A stretch of DNA of 5,933 nucleotides from CAYJAD01 sp964372165 (GTDB taxonomy: Bacteria; Desulfobacterota; Desulfovibrionia; Desulfovibrionales; Desulfovibrionaceae): assembly GCA_964372165.1 (NCBI GenBank), contig CAYJPT010000143.1, positions 1 to 5,933 of the forward strand. The letters are read 5' to 3'. Shown here in pieces: positions 5,489-5,933 of the stretch (position 1 is the first letter of the stretch; each line of letters starts with the position of its first letter). Below the pieces are notes generated by a model. That model saw only the letters and a list, made by a program, of their open reading frames with translations. It ran no database searches and was not told the origin of the DNA. Made by a program: the position numbers and the translations under genes.

Positions 5489-5764
5489 ATGACTAAAGCA
5501 CAACTTGTAGAAAAAATTTACGCCAAGGCAGGTCTTCCTACAAAGACCCTAGCTGAAAGCGCTCTTGATGCAGTTATTGCATCTGTACGTGAAGCCCTCG
5601 TTAGTGGCGAATCTGTAACCTTTACTGGCTTTGGTACTTTTAAGGTTGTAGAACGTGCAGCTCGTAAAGGTCGCAACCCACGTACAGGCGCAGAAATCAC
5701 TATCCCTGCTAGCAAAGTAGCAAAATTTAGCCCAGGTAAACTCTTAAAAGAATCATTAAAATAG
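5489..5764 (+). CDS. hup: HU-family DNA-binding protein, 91 aa
   Basis: Small histone-like nucleoid protein that dimerises and bends DNA, contributing to chromosome compaction, replication, repair and recombination. The whole sequence fits the HU/IHF fold: helical N-terminal body MTKAQLVEKIYAKAGL... (1-40), family signature GFGTFKVVERAARKGRNPRTG (47-67), an arm with the intercalating Pro64, and the C-terminal FSPGKLLKESL. The RNPRTG arm and the absence of IHF-specific patterns favour an HU homodimer rather than IHF alpha or beta, though these are hard to separate in this lineage and several HU paralogues per genome are common. The ATG at 5489 is preceded by GGAG (5477-5480) by 8 bases. It has its own promoter (5402-5429), so it is probably monocistronic. 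No clear terminator follows. Confidence 0.93.
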   Translation: MTKAQLVEKIYAKAGLPTKTLAESALDAVIASVREALVSGESVTFTGFGTFKVVERAARKGRNPRTGAEITIPASKVAKFSPGKLLKESLK

Positions 5765-5781
5765 TACGTTGTTTTTAAAAC

Positions 5782-5811
5782 TATAAGAGTACCTTATAAA
5801 AAAAATTATAA
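5782..5811. repeat. AT-rich hairpins downstream of HU
   Basis: TATAAG (5782-5787) pairs with CTTATA (5793-5798), and TTATAA (5794-5799) is repeated at 5806-5811 across an A-run. No T-tract follows the stem on the plus strand, so it is not a convincing HU terminator. It may be a 3' end formed by other means, or simply AT-rich spacer. Confidence 0.3.
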
Positions 5812-5856
5812 CCAAATGAGCTAGCAATATATTATTTTCTCATAGCTATTGGTAAT

Positions 5857-5877
5857 AAGTATTGGAAAACAATACTT
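5857..5877. repeat. 8-bp hairpin just before the tRNA gene
   Basis: AAGTATTG (5857-5864) and CAATACTT (5870-5877) are perfectly complementary around GAAAA, ending 6 bases before the tRNA 5' end. If transcribed it lies in the tRNA leader, where it could mark RNase P or endonuclease processing. It also overlaps a possible promoter (TTGGTA 5849-5854, 16-base spacer, AATACT 5871-5876), but that would start transcription at the tRNA itself. The role is unresolved. Confidence 0.45.
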
Positions 5878-5883
5878 CTATGC

Positions 5884-5933
5884 GGAGGGGTGGCAGAGCT
5901 CGGTTTAACGCGGCGGTCTTGAAAACCGTTGAA
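5884..5933 (+). tRNA. tRNA-Ser (anticodon TGA), 5' part, cut by window end
   Basis: The sequence starts with acceptor strand GGAGGGG (5884-5890), then TG, a D-arm GCAGAGCTCGGTTTAACGC (5893-5911), and an anticodon arm with stem GCGGT (5913-5917) and ACCGT (5925-5929) closing the loop CTTGAAA (5918-5924). The anticodon is TGA (5920-5922), reading UCA and other UCN serine codons. The GGTTTAA D-loop and CTTGAAAACCG context are typical of bacterial tRNA-Ser(UGA). The long variable arm, T-arm and 3' acceptor strand lie beyond the window, so about 40 bases are missing. The D-stem has one A-C mismatch (5895/5909). Confidence 0.88.

Overview
The window reads as chromosome from a bacterium of the Desulfovibrionaceae type with a low to moderate GC content (about 40% by eye, not computed). 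The main pointer is the flagellin. Its N-terminal third (MALTTNTNLMALNVTNNLGEH, then NANDAISLIQTADGAL and LIRMKELSEQAATGTYDSTSRLM) matches what I remember of Desulfovibrio and Lawsonia flagellins. Most Desulfovibrio genomes are GC-rich, so an AT-rich, possibly host-associated relative is plausible. The genus cannot be fixed from this sequence alone.

Layout. Positions 1-110 hold two tandem hairpins; the second (54-81) is a rho-independent terminator for a plus-strand gene that mostly lies outside the window. A complete flagellin gene occupies 111-998 on the minus strand, and it is the only minus-strand gene. Its promoter is readable: a sigma-28 type promoter (1080-1106, minus) lies about 80 bases ahead of the start codon, and the predicted 5' leader can fold into a compact three-way junction (1027-1068). 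Between flagellin and the next gene are about 620 bases without a convincing gene (999-1616). This gap is rich in inverted repeats: a 15-bp perfect dyad plus an 11-T run (1083-1141), an 18-20 bp palindrome (1186-1205), and a 119-bp element with 20-bp inverted ends and nested hairpins (1318-1436) that resembles a MITE of the IS5 kind.

From 1617 the plus strand carries a tightly packed set: panB (ketopantoate hydroxymethyltransferase), a pyridoxamine/pyridoxal kinase overlapping it by 4 bases, and murI (glutamate racemase) one base later. These are very likely one transcript serving coenzyme A supply, vitamin B6 salvage and peptidoglycan precursor supply. After a short gap with a weak terminator comes a class V PLP-dependent aminotransferase (4273-5355). 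Its PLP cofactor is the product of the kinase pathway upstream, but its amino-acid substrate cannot be named from sequence. An HU-type nucleoid protein (5489-5764) follows, with its own good sigma-70 promoter. The window ends inside a tRNA-Ser gene with anticodon TGA.

The coding genes are ordinary housekeeping and motility genes, and I found no undescribed protein system. The material worth a second look is in the flagellin-panB intergenic region: a promoter built into a long palindrome that reads as a terminator on the other strand, a structured flagellin leader, a homopolymer tract that could slip, and the MITE-like element.
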